64,000 nt of DNA. It comes from Cyanobium sp. Morenito 9A2. Its GTDB lineage: Bacteria > Cyanobacteriota > Cyanobacteriia > PCC-6307 > Cyanobiaceae. The notes under the pieces are model-generated. The model had not been told where the DNA came from. It saw only the letters and a program-made list of their open reading frames with translations, and did not search any database. Of the stretch, positions 57,552-64,000 are shown piece after piece. Location of the stretch: positions 558,001-622,000 of the forward strand of contig NZ_JAGQBJ010000001.1 of the NCBI RefSeq assembly GCF_024345575.1, read 5' to 3'. Each line of letters begins with the position of its first letter. The first letter of the stretch is position 1. A program made the position numbers and the translations under genes.

Positions 57552-58648
57552 GCCAACGACTCGATCCGCCCCAGGTGGCCCAGGTTCAGGCGTTGCTGGC
57601 GTCGATCCGCGCCCGCCTCACCCGGCCCTGGACCCTGATGGAGGTCTGCGGCGGTCAGACCCACGCGATCCTGCGCCATGGCCTCGACCAGCTGCTGCCC
57701 CCGGAGCTGGAGCTGATCCACGGCCCGGGCTGCCCGGTCTGCGTCACCGACGCCGCCGTGATCGATCGGGCCCAGGCCCTGGCCGCCACCCCCGGCGTGC
57801 TTCTGTGCACCTACGGCGACATGCTGCGGGTGCCGGGCTCCAGCGGCATCGATCTGCTCACGGTGCGCTCAGGCGGCGGCCGGGTGCGGATCGTCTACGC
57901 CCCCCTCGACGTGCTGGCCATCGCCCGCGCCCACCCCGAGCTCACGGTGGTGTTTCTGGCGGTGGGCTTCGAAACCACCGCGCCCGCCACCGCCCTGCTG
58001 GCCCACCGCGCCTGGAGCGAGGGGCTCACCAACCTGAAGCTGCTGGTGTCCTTGGTGCGGGTGCCGCCGGCCCTGGAGGCGATCCTGGCCGAGCCCGAGG
58101 CGCGGGTGCAGGGGTTCCTCGCCGCCGGCCACGTGGCGGCGGTGATGGGCCTGGCCGAATACGAGCCGATCGCCCAGCGCCACCGGGTGCCGATCGTGGT
58201 CACCGGCTTCGGGGCACTCGAGCTGCTCGAAGGGGTGCTGCGCTGCGTGAGCCAACTGGAGCAGGGCGAGCACCGTGTGGAGAACGCCTACCTCCAGGGA
58301 GCCCCTGACAGTGGCAACGGCGCCGCCCAGGCGCTGATCGAACGGGTGTTCGCCCCCTGCGACCGCCTCTGGCGGGGCCTCGGGGTGCTCAGATTGAGCG
58401 GCCTGTGCCTGCGCGCCCCCTACGTCGCCCTGGCTGCCGATGGGCCGCACCAAAGCGCCGCGAGCACCGAAGCGACACCGTTAGCGCCGGAGGAGCCCGT
58501 CTGTCTCAGCGGCCGGGTGCTGCAGGGGCTGGCCAGGCCCACGGATTGCCCCAGCTTCGGCACGCATTGCAGCCCCGATCGGCCCCTGGGGGCGCCGATG
58601 GTGTCGTCGGAGGGGGCCTGTGCCGCCTACCACCGCTACCGCCCCTGA
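57548..58648 (+). CDS. hypD: Hydrogenase maturation Fe-S protein HypD
   Basis: The 366-residue protein has the HypD motifs EVCGGQTHAILRHGLDQLL, HGPGCPVCVTDAAVID, VGFETTAPATALL and a C-terminal Cys set (CLSGRVLQGLARPTDCP, FGTHCSPDRPLG, EGACAAYHRY) that holds the [4Fe-4S] cluster. With HypC it assembles the Fe(CN)2CO unit. Starts at a GTG overlapping the upstream stop by 4 bases. Confidence 0.95.
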   Translation: MSQRLDPPQVAQVQALLASIRARLTRPWTLMEVCGGQTHAILRHGLDQLLPPELELIHGPGCPVCVTDAAVIDRAQALAATPGVLLCTYGDMLRVPGSSGIDLLTVRSGGGRVRIVYAPLDVLAIARAHPELTVVFLAVGFETTAPATALLAHRAWSEGLTNLKLLVSLVRVPPALEAILAEPEARVQGFLAAGHVAAVMGLAEYEPIAQRHRVPIVVTGFGALELLEGVLRCVSQLEQGEHRVENAYLQGAPDSGNGAAQALIERVFAPCDRLWRGLGVLRLSGLCLRAPYVALAADGPHQSAASTEATPLAPEEPVCLSGRVLQGLARPTDCPSFGTHCSPDRPLGAPMVSSEGACAAYHRYRP

Positions 58649-58651
58649 GCC

Positions 58652-59680
58652 ATGACCTCAGGCTGCCCGTTGCCAACAGAACCCTCCGGCACCATCCAGC
58701 TGGGCCACGGTGGCGGCGGCCGCCTCTGCCGCCAGCTGCTCGAAACCCTGATCCTGCCCATCCTGGGCACGCCCGCAGGGGGCGCCCAGGATGCGGCGCT
58801 GCTGCCGGCCCAGGCAGGCCCGCTGGCCTTCACCACCGACAGCTATGTGGTGCGGCCGCTGGAGTTCCCCGGGGGCGACATCGGTTCCCTGGCGGTGTAC
58901 GGCACCGTGAATGATCTGGCAATGGTGGGGGCCCAGCCCCTGGCCCTCAGTCTCGGTCTGATCCTGGAGGAGGGCCTGCCCCTGGCCACCCTGGAAAGGG
59001 TGCTCCGATCGGTGCGGGCGGCGGCCGAGCGCTGCGGCGTGGCGGTGGTCACCGGGGACACCAAGGTGGTGGAACGGGGCAAGGCCGACGGGATGTTCCT
59101 CAACACCGCCGGCATCGGCCGCCTCGCGCACAACCTGGCGATCGGCCCGGCGGCGATCCGCCCCGGCGACGCCCTGCTGGTGAGCGGCGACCTGGGCCGC
59201 CACGGGGTGGCGATCCTGGCCGCCCGCCATGAGCTGGGCTTCAGCAGCCCCCTGCCCAGTGACCTGGCACCCCTGCACGAAGACGTGCAGGCCCTGCTGG
59301 CCGCGGGCCTGGACCTCCACGGCCTGCGGGACCTCACCCGCGGCGGCCTGGCGGCGGCCCTTGATGAACTGGCGGCGGCGGCCGGCCTCGACATGCTGGT
59401 GCTGGAGGAAGCCGTGCCGGTGGCCGCCGCCGTGCGCGGCGCCTGCGACCTGCTGGGGCTTGAACCCCTGGCCATGGCCAACGAGGGTCGCTTCCTGGTG
59501 ACGCTGCCGGACTCCCAGGCGGAGGCCGCCCTCGCCCTGCTCAGGCGGCTGCAGCCGACCGCCAAGCGAATTGGCCAGGTGGAGGGTCCAGGACGGGGCC
59601 AGGTGCGACTGGAAAACGCCCTGGGGGTAAGGCGCCGGCTGGATCCTGGCCGGGGCGAGCAACTGCCGCGCATCTGCTGA
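58652..59680 (+). CDS. hypE: Hydrogenase maturation protein HypE
   Basis: The 342-residue PurM-like ATPase has IQLGHGGGGRLCRQLLETLI, FTTDSYVVRPLEFPGGDIG, VVTGDTKVVERGKADGMF, LRDLTRGGLAAALDELA and the canonical C-terminus PRIC, whose last Cys is carbamoylated by HypF and dehydrated to thiocyanate. It is the last gene of the hox/hyp run; 3 bases separate it from hypD. Confidence 0.97.
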   Translation: MTSGCPLPTEPSGTIQLGHGGGGRLCRQLLETLILPILGTPAGGAQDAALLPAQAGPLAFTTDSYVVRPLEFPGGDIGSLAVYGTVNDLAMVGAQPLALSLGLILEEGLPLATLERVLRSVRAAAERCGVAVVTGDTKVVERGKADGMFLNTAGIGRLAHNLAIGPAAIRPGDALLVSGDLGRHGVAILAARHELGFSSPLPSDLAPLHEDVQALLAAGLDLHGLRDLTRGGLAAALDELAAAAGLDMLVLEEAVPVAAAVRGACDLLGLEPLAMANEGRFLVTLPDSQAEAALALLRRLQPTAKRIGQVEGPGRGQVRLENALGVRRRLDPGRGEQLPRIC

Positions 59681-59742
59681 CCCCTGCTCCGGGTGGGGAA
59701 CAAACCATGGGCGGCCGCCGATGGGAGGCGCAGGCCAGATCT

Positions 59743-60015
59743 CTAGGAACCGCCGAACATCTGCTCATCCCCCTGGTAGGGGTTGAACTCGTCCCAACCG
59801 GGACTGGCGTCATCGAAAAGTCCGAAGCGGGCCGCCTCGTCGTTCAAGAGGGTGTTTCCCTCTGGTCGTGTGTCACAGGTGATGCCGCCGCCGGCCGCTG
59901 GCTGGCAGTCCTGGAAGCGCACATCAGCGCGTGTCCCCAGCGGGGTGACCAGGACGACGCTCAGGGCCAGGACAATTGAGCCCTGCGCCCGAAAGGGGTG
60001 AAACCCTGAACCCAT
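59743..60015 (-). CDS. Small secreted protein, conserved-looking
   Basis: From the ATG at 60013-60015 the 90-residue protein has a signal peptide (GSIVLALSVVLVTPLGTRAD, cut after TRA or similar), then FQDCQPAAGGGITCDTRPEG with two cysteines that may pair, and an acidic C-terminus ending DEQMFGGS. Asp/Glu-Phe pairs near the end (LFDDASPGWDEFNPY) give it a distinctive tail. Function unknown. It converges with hypE and diverges from the 38-residue membrane-protein gene. Confidence 0.6.
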   Translation of the reverse strand: MGSGFHPFRAQGSIVLALSVVLVTPLGTRADVRFQDCQPAAGGGITCDTRPEGNTLLNDEAARFGLFDDASPGWDEFNPYQGDEQMFGGS

Positions 60016-60069
60016 GGCTGACGTCACCCCTTTGGGGGGATGATGGCAGAACTTCTCCCTAGCGCCGCG

Positions 60070-60186
60070 ATGTACACAGACTGGACCGCCGTGATCCTGC
60101 TGCTGTTGACTGCGGCACCGTTGGCGGTGGTGGTGGGCACCGCGGTCTTCTTCATCGCGAAGAAACCGAAACAACCGCTGCGTTGA
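60070..60186 (+). CDS. Single-helix membrane miniprotein (38 residues)
   Basis: MYTDWTAVILLLLTAAPLAV followed by VVGTAVFFIAKKPKQPLR is a plausible one-helix protein with a basic cytoplasmic tail. It is of the size of small photosystem or cytochrome b6f subunits but matches none that I can name. A GC-rich inverted CCCCTTTGGGG element lies about 40 bases upstream. Its last 35 bases overlap the opposite-strand zinc-finger gene. Confidence 0.45.
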   Translation: MYTDWTAVILLLLTAAPLAVVVGTAVFFIAKKPKQPLR

Positions 60187-60406
60187 CGAAGGTGGGTTCG
60201 GCCGTGTGTTGGGGCTTGATCCGGCCCCCATGGGCCTGTTGCTCAAGCAAACGGCTGAGGGCGGGATGGCTGTCGTAGACCGGCAGCACCCCCAGTCCCA
60301 GGCAATCAAGGCAGGTGCGAAAGCGGTGGTGGTTGATACGCAGCACACCGTTTCCGCCGCACACCTTGCAAACGGGACGCTTGCCTGGGGAGAACGGGTC
60401 GCTCAT
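60152..60406 (-). CDS. Small DnaJ-type zinc-finger protein
   Basis: From the ATG at 60404-60406 the 84-residue protein has two CxxCxG motifs, CKVCGGNGVLRINHHRFRTC followed by LDCLGLG, as in one zinc module of DnaJ or of the small cysteine-rich thylakoid-assembly proteins. The rest is Pro/His-containing without other motifs. It lies downstream of gluQRS on the same strand, separated by a large inverted repeat. It may help fold or reduce membrane proteins, but that is inference. Confidence 0.6.
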   Translation of the reverse strand: MSDPFSPGKRPVCKVCGGNGVLRINHHRFRTCLDCLGLGVLPVYDSHPALSRLLEQQAHGGRIKPQHTAEPTFVNAAVVSVSSR

Positions 60407-60448
60407 CAGATCGAAATGGTTCTTTGTCTCAGTCTGACGGGAACTGAG

Positions 60449-60496
60449 GCCCCTGATCCCGAAACCTTTGTTAAGCCTTGGGGGGATCAGGGGCCG
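60449..60496. repeat. Perfect 13-base inverted repeat between gluQRS and the zinc-finger gene
   Basis: GGCCCCTGATCCC at 60449-60461 pairs exactly with GGGATCAGGGGCC at 60484-60496, with a 22-base loop. On the - strand it comes right after the gluQRS stop. No T-run follows, so it may be a termination or processing hairpin, or a protein-binding site. Confidence 0.7.
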
Positions 60497-60507
60497 GCCG
60501 GCCCTCC

Positions 60508-61455
60508 TCAGGCGCTGCGCTGGCGCAACACCCACTCGAAGCGCTCCAGGCTCAGGGACTGCGCCAGCTCCTCGGCCGTAAGCGCCGCGGGCCCAGGCAC
60601 CAACCCCAGGCTGAGCGCCAGTCGGCCGATCACCTCGGGAGCGCTCAGCCCCTCGTTCCTCCAGGCCTCCAAGCCCTCGGCTCCATCCCGCTTGGCCAGG
60701 CGCTCCCCGGAAGCCTGCCGCCACAGGGGCACGTGGGCATAGGAGGGAGCCGTTCCCCCCAGCACGTCGATCACCGCCACCTGCGGACCCGTGGCGGCCC
60801 ACAGATCCGCCCCCCGCACCACGCTGGTGATGCCGAGGGCGAGCTCGTCCACCGCCGTCACCAGGTGGTAGGCCAGCACCCCATCGGCGCGGCGCAGCAC
60901 CGGATCGCCCACCTGCTGGGCTGCCTGCAGCAAACCAGGGGCCGCGATCCGCTCCTGCCACTGGATGGGCCCATCCGGCAGCCGCAGGCGCCAGCTGGGC
61001 AGACGCCCCGCCTCCAGGCCCCAATGGGGCGGTCGGCCCCGGCAGGTGCCCGGATAGACCGGTGCCTCGCCATGGGGCGCTGAGGGGTCGGCCAGCATCC
61101 GTCGGCTGCAGCGGCAGGGGTAGAGCAGACCAGCGCGCCGCAGGGCCGAGAGCACCGTGGCGTAGAGGCCCTGGCGTTCGCTCTGGCGGATCAGGGGACC
61201 ATCCCATCCCAGCCCCAGCCACTCCAGATCCTTGAGCACGGACCTTTGCGCGCCGGGGCGGTTGCGGGGACGATCGAGATCGTCGATCCGCAGGAACCAC
61301 TGGCCCCCGTGCAGCCGAGCATCTAGCCAGCTGATCAGGGCCGTGCGCAGGTTGCCCCGGTGCATCGCCCCGGTGGGAGAGGGGGCAAAGCGACCGCGGT
61401 AGACCCACCGATCCTGGACCGCGGCCGGGACCGGGATGGCAGCGGGGCGCAGCAC
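60508..61455 (-). CDS. gluQ: Glutamyl-Q tRNA(Asp) synthetase (GluQRS)
   Basis: The protein resembles the catalytic half of glutamyl-tRNA synthetase: FAPSPTGAMHRGNLRTALIS with the HIGH-like motif, DDLDRPRNRPGAQRSVLKDL, a zinc-site CRCSRR and GTCRGRP, and a LAKRDGAEG KMSKS-like loop. There is no anticodon domain, as in YadB/GluQ, which puts Glu on the queuosine of tRNA-Asp. GTG 61453-61455 gives 315 residues, near the family length; a TTG at 61531-61533 would give 341. Confidence 0.9.
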   Translation of the reverse strand: MLRPAAIPVPAAVQDRWVYRGRFAPSPTGAMHRGNLRTALISWLDARLHGGQWFLRIDDLDRPRNRPGAQRSVLKDLEWLGLGWDGPLIRQSERQGLYATVLSALRRAGLLYPCRCSRRMLADPSAPHGEAPVYPGTCRGRPPHWGLEAGRLPSWRLRLPDGPIQWQERIAAPGLLQAAQQVGDPVLRRADGVLAYHLVTAVDELALGITSVVRGADLWAATGPQVAVIDVLGGTAPSYAHVPLWRQASGERLAKRDGAEGLEAWRNEGLSAPEVIGRLALSLGLVPGPAALTAEELAQSLSLERFEWVLRQRSA

Positions 61456-61542
61456 ACCCTCGAGATGGGCCGGCAGGGTTCCGGGATGATCAGCAAAAAG
61501 GCGGCCCCTCGGACCGCCCAGCTCAAGCGCCAAAGAACGGTT

Positions 61543-61848
61543 TCACTTCTTCTTCTTGGTTTTCTTCGATTCGGTCTGCACCCGGTCCTTGAACAACTTG
61601 CCGGCGGTGAAGGCAGGCACATGCTTGGCAGGAATGGCGATCTTCTCGCCGGTCTTCGGGTTGAGGCCCTGGCGGGCGGAACGCTCGCGGGCTTCAAAGG
61701 AACCGAAACCAAGAATGGACACCTTCTCTCCTCCCACCACCGAATCAATGATGGTTTCGATGGCGGCATCGACCACCAGAGAGACGTCGGTCTTGGTGAG
61801 TTCGGTGCGGAGGGCAACGAGGTTGACGAGATCAGCTTTGTTGGTCAT
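61543..61848 (-). CDS. hup: DNA-binding protein HU
   Basis: The 101-residue histone-like protein starts MTNKADLVNLVALRTELTKT with a GGAGG ribosome site 14 bases before the ATG at 61846-61848, which decides the start over a longer in-frame option. The flexible arm reads ILGFGSFEARERSARQGLNP and ends with a Lys-rich tail of about ten residues, an extension found in cyanobacterial HU. Confidence 0.95.
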   Translation of the reverse strand: MTNKADLVNLVALRTELTKTDVSLVVDAAIETIIDSVVGGEKVSILGFGSFEARERSARQGLNPKTGEKIAIPAKHVPAFTAGKLFKDRVQTESKKTKKKK

Positions 61849-62033
61849 CGGAAACGGAATCCTCCGGGTCAGCGGGAGCCGTGCGGGTCGGAGAGTCCCT
61901 TGCGGCCATGGGTGTGAGCGCGCCAATCGTATGGGCCTTCGCGAGCTGAGGCAACCGGAAAAGCAATCTCAGACAACGCTTTCGGCCCTTTCAGCGACCC
62001 GTGACGCGCCATTGGGTGCCCCAGGGCACAGAT

Positions 62034-62747
62034 TCAGGGTTCCCCCTTGGACCCTTCGCCACCGGTCAGGGAGGCGGCAGCGGCGGCTGCAACGGCGGGC
62101 CGATCGACCAGGTCCTCAAGGAGCCGCCGGCCTCCTGTGATCAGCTTTTCGCCCCGCAGGGCCCCCAGGGCGGCCCCGCTGGCGATCCAATCGGGGGCCC
62201 CGGGGGGGAGCCACTGGCGCAGGCGCGCCAGGCTGCGCCACTGCCGCGGCCAATGGAAGGTGCGGGCCGAGCGCAGGGGCGCCCCGCGGTTCACGCCGGT
62301 GGGCACCAGGAGTCGACCGCAGAACAACCCCCCCGCCTCCACCGCCAGCACGACGCTGGCCCCCGGGGTGGGCCCCGGCGTCCAGAGCAGCCGCAGCCCA
62401 CCCCGGGGCTCGGCCTCCTCGGCGAAGGTTTCCAGCCGCTCCACCCCCGGCAGCAGGTAGGCCTCCTGCTCCTGTACCAGCACTGGCCAGCCCAGGGCTT
62501 CCTGGAAGCGCCGGCAACGGCCATGGCCCTCACGGCTGGTGAGCAGGATCTGCCCCGCTGGGCGCTCGCGCAGGAAGGCCAGATTGGCTTCGCTCCAGCC
62601 CGGGCAGTCGATCAGCACACCGCCGTCCGGCAGGGCAAGCCACCAGGCGGTGCCCCCCTGGCTGTCCCGGTTCGGGGCGAAAACCCAGAGATCGTCCCGC
62701 ACCGGCTGGGGGGGACGCCCGGCTTCGCTGGGGCTGGCGAAGGCCAT
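62034..62747 (-). CDS. Metallo-beta-lactamase-fold-like protein
   Basis: From the ATG at 62745-62747 the 237-residue protein shows the order of an MBL-fold hydrolase (WWLALPDGGVLIDCPGWSEA, QILLTSREGHGRCRRFQE, LRLLWTPGPTPGASVVLAVE, GGLFCGRLLVPTG). However, the HxHxDH zinc motif is replaced by SREGHGR, so the metal site is degenerate and activity is doubtful. Its start codon overlaps that of the divergent glgX-like gene candidate at the CCATGG site. Confidence 0.6.
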   Translation of the reverse strand: MAFASPSEAGRPPQPVRDDLWVFAPNRDSQGGTAWWLALPDGGVLIDCPGWSEANLAFLRERPAGQILLTSREGHGRCRRFQEALGWPVLVQEQEAYLLPGVERLETFAEEAEPRGGLRLLWTPGPTPGASVVLAVEAGGLFCGRLLVPTGVNRGAPLRSARTFHWPRQWRSLARLRQWLPPGAPDWIASGAALGALRGEKLITGGRRLLEDLVDRPAVAAAAAASLTGGEGSKGEP

Positions 62748-62802
62748 GGAGTTATCGCAGCGGATCACCGGCCTAGCTTGTGGCAGCCACCCGCGCGGCC
62801 CC

Positions 62803-64000
62803 TTGGCGTCAATCCAACTGGGACACCCCTGGCCCCTCGGGTCGAGTCTCACTGCCGCTGGTGTGAACTTTTCGGTGGTCGCCCCCAGGGCCACCCGGGT
62901 GGAATTGCTGCTCTTCGATGGTGGAGACGCCCTGGAGCCCTCCCGGGTGATCGCCCTGGACGGGCGCCACCGCTCTGGCGACCACTGGCACGTGGAGGTG
63001 CCGGGGATCGGCGTGGGGACGCGCTACGGCTACCGGGTTTTCGGGCCCTTGCTGCCCGGCCAGCATTGCTTCGATCCCTCCAAAGTGCTGCTCGATCCCT
63101 GCGCCCGGGCGATCGACGGCTGGCAGGTCTACCGGCGCGCCGATGCCGCCGGCCTCGCCCCCAACACCGCCAGCTGCCTCAAGGGGGTGGTGACCGAGCG
63201 CGATCGCTTCGATTTCGTGGCCGCTCCACGGCCCCGCCACAGCTGGCAGCGCACGGTGATCTACGAGCTGCACGTGGGCGGTTTCACCAGGGGAGCCGGT
63301 TGCCCCGTGAGCCGCGCCCTGCAGGGCACCTTCCTGGGTCTGATCGAAGTGCTGGGCGAACTCAAGGCCCTGGGGGTCACCGCCCTGGAGCTTCTGCCGG
63401 TCATGGCCTTCGACCCCCACGATGCGCCCCCCGGCCGACTGAACCACTGGGGCTACAGCCCCTTGAGTTGGCTGGCGCCCCACCATGCCTATGTGGCCGG
63501 CGGCGACCCGCTCACGGCCCGCGACCAGGTGCGGAGGCTGGTGAACGCCTGCCACCAGCTGGGCCTCGAGGTGCTGGTCGATGTGGTCTACAACCACACC
63601 ACCGAAGGCAGCCCCGTGGGGCCAACGCTCAGTTGGCGCGGCTTCGACGATCGCCTCTACTACCACCAGACCCCCCTGGGGGAGTACATGGATGTGAGTG
63701 GTTGCGGCAACACCGTGGCGGCCAACCGTCCCCTGGTGCGGCGGCTGATCCTCGAATCGATGCGTTGCTGGGCCCTGGAGCTGGGGGTGGATGGGTTTCG
63801 CTTCGACCTCGGCATCGCCCTGTCCCGAGGGGAGGGTCTCGCCCCCCTGGACGCGCCGCCCCTGTTTGAGGAGATCGAGGCCGATCCGGAACTGAGTGAG
63901 CTCAAGCTCGTGAGCGAGCCCTGGGACTGTGGCGGCCTCTACCGGCTGAGCGATTTCCCGGCCCGGCGGGTGGCCGCCTGGAACGGACGCTTCCGCGATG
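62803..64000 (+). CDS. glgX: Glycogen debranching enzyme GlgX-like (5' part)
   Basis: The frame is open to the window end, so only about 400 residues are visible. It begins near LASIQLGHPWPLGSSLTAAG and has the CBM48 FSVVAPRATRVELLLFDGGD, then the GH13 region YELHVGGFTRGAG, ELLPVMAFDPHDAPPG, NHWGYSPLSWLAPHHAYVAG, VLVDVVYNHTTEG and DGFRFDLGIALSRG, the last with the nucleophile Asp. It removes branches from glycogen. The TTG at 62803 fits the family; ATG 62746 would add 19 residues. Confidence 0.9.
   Translation, partial: MASIQLGHPWPLGSSLTAAGVNFSVVAPRATRVELLLFDGGDALEPSRVIALDGRHRSGDHWHVEVPGIGVGTRYGYRVFGPLLPGQHCFDPSKVLLDPCARAIDGWQVYRRADAAGLAPNTASCLKGVVTERDRFDFVAAPRPRHSWQRTVIYELHVGGFTRGAGCPVSRALQGTFLGLIEVLGELKALGVTALELLPVMAFDPHDAPPGRLNHWGYSPLSWLAPHHAYVAGGDPLTARDQVRRLVNACHQLGLEVLVDVVYNHTTEGSPVGPTLSWRGFDDRLYYHQTPLGEYMDVSGCGNTVAANRPLVRRLILESMRCWALELGVDGFRFDLGIALSRGEGLAPLDAPPLFEEIEADPELSELKLVSEPWDCGGLYRLSDFPARRVAAWNGRFRD

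Overview
The window looks like a chromosomal segment from a unicellular cyanobacterium of the Synechococcus/Cyanobium type. This is inferred from the bidirectional Hox hydrogenase with HoxE, the one-domain NifU-like protein, the type IV minor-pilin operon, the high GC content, and the very compact gene packing with many GTG starts and ATGA overlaps. No photosystem gene is visible, so the assignment rests on gene content only.

Layout. 1-5.3 kb is a surface-glycan island: the 3' end of a TPP enzyme, a NeuB-like synthase, a HAD phosphatase and a sugar-nucleotide epimerase in one + strand run, facing a methyltransferase, a GtrA-like protein and a GT2 transferase on the - strand. 5.7-8.2 kb holds a two-gene membrane system that looks like one GT-C-type protein split in two. 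8.7-9.7 kb is a multiply broken IS5-type transposase. 10.4-13.8 kb has a major-type pilin with a strong terminator, a TPR-glycosyltransferase and a TylF-like methyltransferase. 13.9-17.6 kb has an ABC permease, two response regulators and a convergent sensor kinase. 18.1-25.7 kb is a - strand operon of eight pilin-like genes, including a 736-residue one, ending in a methyltransferase with a regulatory domain that directly abuts the last pilin. 25.8-27 kb is a graveyard holding a frameshifted antitoxin and an Uma2 pseudogene.

27.1-39.8 kb is mostly housekeeping: lepA, a VapBC-type pair, nifU-like, a TPR-OGT-like transferase, serS, a site-2 protease, nth, rpsN, pnp, cysQ-like and rsmI. 39.8-43.6 kb has an HTH protein, a PilZ-domain cluster (two intact genes and one decayed copy), tRNA-Arg(UCU) and small membrane or secreted proteins.

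The centrepiece is 43.6-59.7 kb. A plant-type ferredoxin gene diverges from a tightly overlapped run of hoxE-F-U-Y-H-W, hypA-B-F-C, a pyruvate:ferredoxin oxidoreductase gene (nifJ), a dihydroorotate-dehydrogenase-like gene, then hypD-E. The hydrogenase, its full maturation set, and the enzyme that makes reduced ferredoxin from pyruvate thus appear to be one transcription unit, which suggests a fermentative or electron-valve module linking pyruvate oxidation to H2 through ferredoxin and NAD(H). 59.7-64 kb returns to small conserved proteins, gluQRS, HU, an MBL-like protein and the 5' part of a GlgX-type debranching enzyme cut off by the window edge.
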